A DNA stretch of 64,000 nucleotides from Melieria omissa. Taxonomy: Eukaryota > Arthropoda > Insecta > Diptera > Ulidiidae. The notes under the pieces are model-generated. The model searched no databases. It saw only the letters and a list, made by a program, of their open reading frames with translations, and had not been told where the DNA came from. Location: assembly GCA_963971225.1 (NCBI GenBank), contig OZ020267.1:28590298-28654297 (forward strand). The letters are read 5' to 3'. Every line of letters begins with the position of its first letter. Within the stretch, counting starts at the first letter, position 1. Of the stretch, positions 55,801 to 61,800 are shown in pieces. The position numbers and the translations under genes are program-made.

Positions 55801-58800
55801 TGGCAGCCGAAACAAACAAAGTTTCACAAAACAAACAATAATAAATTTTCTTTTAACTGCTTATTACAACTGATGATCCAAAAAATTAAATGTGAAAATT
55901 ATTCTGAGAGGCAAACGATTCAAATTTAAATCGCAGCCAGTTTAATGCGCACAACGCTGCGTATGAGTAACTTTTCGTAGGAAATTGTTGAATGAAATTG
56001 AGTCGAATTTAATTATGTTGTAACACACAAATTGTGTTTAAATGCTGCAATTTTCAGCAATTTATGCTCGAAATTTTATTGACAGTAAAAAGGCAGCAAT
56101 TTATATGCGTTGTCGTTGGCGCTCACAGCGTTTTGTGCGCTCGAGTGGCTCTTTTGCCCAAAACGCTTATTTATTCCTTTGACTTATCGCACATAAAACA
56201 CTCCAACAGCCAACAGTTGTTGGTGTGCATTTTCTACATAAATTATCTGCAAGTTGGTAGTGCGACGCAGCGTGAACTTTCGGCATAATGGCTGCTGCAC
56301 GTTGTGCTGTTTGCATTTCAATTGCACGTCGCCGTTTGCTGCAATTTTGTTTAACGTTTTGTTGTTTGTGTTTTCGTTTTGTATTTGCAGCATACTGTGG
56401 TCGCGTCCCATACCGCTGGCCTGGTACTTCGAGAAACAATGGGAGGGCAAGCACGGCAAACGTTGGCCGCATGCGCTCTGCGATAATTGGATACGTGCGG
56501 ACCGTTTTCTGAGGTGAGTCGCCGGGCGCGACTTAGCGCAGCTGTTGTTGTTGTTGTCATTGTGCTGTTGCTGTGCTGTTGCAGTTTTGTGACCGGACCA
56601 GCACATTGCGCGCTAATTAAAGTTGCGCCACACTTTGTTTTATGACAAAAATAAAATGACAACAAATGCAACAATCATGATGACCAAAAAACCGCTGCAA
56701 TTGCGAGTGTGACATTTTCAATTTGCTGCAATGTTTTGTTTTGTTGTTTTTTCTGTATAGAACTTTCGCTGCCGACTTGCCAATGTGTCCTTGCACGCTG
56801 GAGCAGGCGTTGTATGACAAGGGACGCTTCCGACCGGATCGTGACTGTGACAAGGACTCGAACCCGATGTGTCTGCGGCATAAGAATGCCATTCATTGTG
56901 TGGTTAGCGGCAATCCGATGTGAGTATTTTATTTAATTTATTTTATTTTATTTTAATTATTTTTTTTATTTTATGTATTATTTTATTTTATTTTATTTTA
57001 TTTTTTTATTTTATTTTATTTTATTTTATTTTATTTTATTTTATTTTTTTTATTTTTATTTTATTTTATTTTATTTTATTTTATTTTATTTTATTTTATT
57101 TTATTTTATTTTATTTTATTTTATTTTATTTTATTTTATTTTATTTTATTTTATTTAACCACAACCCAGCTTCCATACGACTTACCAACCACCGCATCGC
57201 ATAACCATAACCTCAAATTAGTCTTATACAACCCAAACTTAACGGTTTCCTTCCATCATAGCTCATCCTCTACATCCTAATTTGCATAATAACGACAACA
57301 TAGTCATTGCATACACCTTAACATAACCTCAAATTTGTTAAATTATTATTGTATTGTCGCATACAGCTTAACATAACCTCAAATTAGCTTCCACACGACC
57401 TATCAACCATTGCCTACACCTTATGACCTTAAATTTGCCTCATACATCTTCAACTTAGGCTGTTTGCTTCTTCAAATTCATTCCAAACACCTTAACATAA
57501 CCTCAAATTATCTTCCCCAACTTATTCTCTTTCCTCAAAACATCACACCAACCTAACCTCAATTTACTCAACTGATTGGTTGCTCTCTTGCAGTGCCGAG
57601 GGCGCCGAACAGCAGTGCTGCTACGATCGTTACGGTTTCCTCATGCTGACGCAGGATCAGGTGTGGGGTTCGCGTCCGCGCCGCAACCACAATCTCGGCA
57701 AGATGCCTTGGAACGAGGCGGGCAAGGTGCCCACGCTGTCCAACTGGTTCCACGACATGCGTCCCTTCTACTCGTGCTGCTACTGGCAGCAGGAGCAGGC
57801 CGTCGGCTGCGAGACCTTCCGCTTCGAACGTCGTCCCTCGCAGGATTGCGTTGGCTATCAGGCGCCCGGTGTGGCCGGCGTCTTTGGCGATCCGCACTTC
57901 ATCACCTTCGACGGCACACAGTACACATTCAACGGTTTGGGTGAGTTTGTGTTGGCGCGCAGCGTGGCCGCCGATGCTAACTTCGAAGTGCAGGGTCGCT
58001 TCGAACAGGTGCCGAAGAATCAGTACGGCGCGGTGATGGCCACGCAACTGACCGCATTGGCAATGCGCGGCAACACCACCACCACTGTCGAGGTGCGCAT
58101 TCGACCAAAGCATGCGCGCTGGCGTTACCATCTGGACGTGTTGGCCAACAGTCAGCGCATCTACTTCGATCGCGAAAGCTTGAAGTTTCAGCATTTTGAC
58201 GGCGTCTCTGTGTACACGCCCACCTATCTGCTCAATCAGTCGCAAGTGGTGGTGATGTTCGACTCGGGCATTGGAGTGGAAGTGGTCGAGAATGAGGGCT
58301 TCATGACGGGCAAAGTCTATTTGCCGTGGAATTTCATTGTGAGTGCAAAATTCAGGGAAATACCTATTGAGTTAAATTAAATGTGGTTTGTTGTTTTTGT
58401 TGCAGAATAAAACGGCTGGACTGTTTGGCAATTGGAGCTTCAATCAGCTGGACGATTTTACGCTGCCGAATATGCAGGTTGTGAATGTCAATTTGAATAA
58501 CTTCCAGCAAATCTACTATGACTTTGGACTCAAATGGATGCTGGCCGATCGCGATTTGCCGGGCCTGGGGTCGGCATTATTTACGCGCGAATTCGGACGC
58601 ACGGCCAGTTACTATTCGAATGCAACGTTTGTGCCGAACTTTATCAAAGAGCCGCAGGACTTTTTGCCAGCAAATCGTTCGTATGATGTCGAACGAGCGC
58701 AGGAGTTGTGCGGCGAAAGTTATCAGTGTCGTTACGACTATGGCATGACGCTCAATCGAGATTTGGCACATTTCACCAAGAACTACTATGACAGCATAGT

Positions 58801-61800
58801 CAACATAAGAACGTTGAACTCGAAGTGAGTAATGACAATGTGTGGGTTTGAAAAACAGAATTAAGAACAGGAGAGAGGGGAGAAAGGGATGAAGGAATGG
58901 GGTGGCATGGAATAAATGGCACCAAAGCCTTCAACATTGACAGCAGAAACGATCTAGTCATGTCCGTCCGTTGGCTGATACGCACTATAACTTTCGAAAG
59001 AGCCGAAACATTGGTTCATTGAAATGTGGAATTTTCAAAACTAGTTGCAAGGATCTGTCTGTCTGTGGGCGCTTAGAGCTCGAATGGGCCTTAAAGTTTA
59101 ATTTAATACTAACAACTAACTACTAACAAACTGCTTACTAACAATTTATGATTTTTTAAAAATTTGTTTATTAAAAAAAATAAATTAAAATAAAATAAAA
59201 TAAAATAAAATAAAATAAAATAAAATAAAATAAAATAAAATAAAATAAAATAAAATAAAATAAAATAAAATAAAATAAAATAAAATAAAATAAAATAAAT
59301 TAAATTAAATAAATAAAATAAATTAAAATAAAATAATTAAAAATAAATTAAAATAAAATAAAATAAAAATTCTAAAATTATATTTCATTCTACAGGCGAA
59401 TTGTGTCGTGCGGTGTTCTGGAGACACCTCGATTTGGACGCAAATTGAGCTTCAATTTCATGCCCGGCGCCAAGGTGGCCTTTGAATGTAACGAAGGATT
59501 TGTGTTGGTTGGCGATCAACGTCGCGAATGCATGTCGAATGGATTGTGGAATATGCCCGAGTACGGTTACACCGTTTGTCTACGTAAGTGTTTACTTTAT
59601 AATTTTTTTAATTTTTGTATTTTATTTTATTCCTATTAACGCTTTCGTTCGTTCGTTTCGCTTTTCGCTATAAAAAAATTGAACAATTTTTGTTTAAATG
59701 TTCGTTGTGAAGGCAGAAAAAACATTTTTTAAAATGAACATGAATTTAAAATTCAAATTAAAATCCTTTAAATATTAAAAAATATATAAAAATATAATAA
59801 AAAACAAATAATAATTTTTTTAATTCAAATAACTTAAAACAATTGAAGACAAAGTTTTTCTGAAAAAAAAATTATTGATTAACCCTTTTGACCCCGAATT
59901 TTATCCTGAGTCTCGATATTACTTTTAATTTAGAACGCGAAACAAGAATTTGAAGTCGCCACGCCTCTTTGTTAGAGTTCTAGAGTTAGCTTACTTTTGA
60001 AAAGTTTTAGCTTAAAACGGGTTAAATACATTTAGTATCAATATTTTGTAATTACAGAAAAATTATTTAATATACATGAAAAAATACCAAATTATTACTT
60101 TTTGATTTTATTTAACCGTTATTAAATAAACAGGGTTTTAATCAAACGTGCCCAATTCGTAGACTTCAATTAGAGCACAAACTTTCCCTGATATCGCTTC
60201 AAATCGCTTTAAAACGGGTTAAATCAATTTTGCATCAATATTTTTTATTCACAGAGAAATTATTAAATATTTATGGAAAAATACAAAATCATCAAATCAC
60301 TTTTTGATTTTATTTAACCATTTCTCAAGCAACAGTTTTGATAAAACGCACCCATTCCGAAAACTTCAATTAGAACACAAACTTTTCCTGTTATCGCTGC
60401 AAATTATTGGGGCTAACAGTCAAATTGTTGTAATTTGCTTTGAATTCACTTCTAAAAATATGAATTTGTTGGTGCCTACATAAATTAAACCCATAAATCA
60501 ATCGTAGCTTTTGCTATAAGATGACAAATAGGTAAGTTGCTCGCAGGCAACTTTGGGGTCGAAAGGTTTAAGGCCCTTAAAAAGCTAAACTAAATAATGA
60601 GGTTTGCTGATTTGGTGTTAAACCCAAAAGTATGCTAAAATTTTCTTTAAAAAATAAAAAATAATATCCGATATTAATATTCATCCAAAAATAATTTCCA
60701 AAATCATCCAAATACAAAATCTTTGTGATCAGAGTTTTTGGTCAGATAACCATTACTAAAAGGTTTCTTCTTCTTAAGCTTTTCATTAACTTTTTATTTT
60801 TAAAAGCTGATATTATCCTGTTGAAACAGAAGCGTTAGAATACCAAATAAAGTACAGGTATCCCTCGTATAACGCGGTACTTCTACAACGCGTTTTCGAT
60901 ATAACGCGATTTAAAAAAAAAACCAATTTTTTTTCATTATGTTTTTTAGTTTTTTAAATAAAGTATGAATTTTGATTTTGAGTTGGAATGTACATACATC
61001 TTTAATGTAGTGTGGAACACCCTAAAATTTATATGAAAGTTAAGTCTTCTATAACGCGCATCACATAACGCGGAATTTTCCTGGAACGTAACCACCGCAT
61101 TATACGAGGGACACCTGTATTTCAAAATTTACTTTTATTTTACTTTTTTTATTTTTTTTTTATTATTTTATTATTATTATTATTATTTTTATTTCTTATT
61201 TTTATTTCATACAAACCTTACAATTAAACCTAAGACTTGCCTATAAATTTTTGTAAATAAATTTCCTAACGTAAATTTTCCTCATCACAATTTACTTGCG
61301 CCGCTGCCAATTGTGCTCTGCTCTGCTCTGCTCCGTGCCATTGCTCACACAGGTGAAGTTTACTATACACGTCGCATCGCTTTCATAGCAATTGGCATTA
61401 TCATCGCCGTCATATTGCCGCTGATGCTGTGCATTATCTGCGGCGTCTATCGCTATCGCCAGAAGCAGCTGAAGGAGGATCCCAACTGGCAGATGACGCT
61501 GCCACGTTCGCGTGCCTCGTCGCGCAGCAATCTGCGTCAGCTGAACTACGATCCGGACGACGATAGCGGTACGGATGGCACGGGTACGCTGAAGAAAAGT
61601 AGGTCATATGATAAAGTATACCGCACGAATGAGCCACTACCGGGCAAACCGAATATTGAATTTCCAGCTAAGAAGTGGGGCCTGGATGACGATGATGTGA
61701 CCTCATCGGAAGGTAGTGAGAATAAAGATACAAAAGAAGCTAAGGATATTGAATACATTAATAAAGCAGGTGAGAAACCGCGCCAGATGGGCAGACGTTC

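Noticed and set aside
56920..57204. Frame encoding FILFYFILF repeats
   Set aside because: Translation of the TTTTA microsatellite in a mesh intron.
57568..58245. 225-codon frame antisense to mesh exon 12
   Set aside because: Antisense shadow of a GC-rich coding exon; no motif, and the sense strand encodes the vWD domain.
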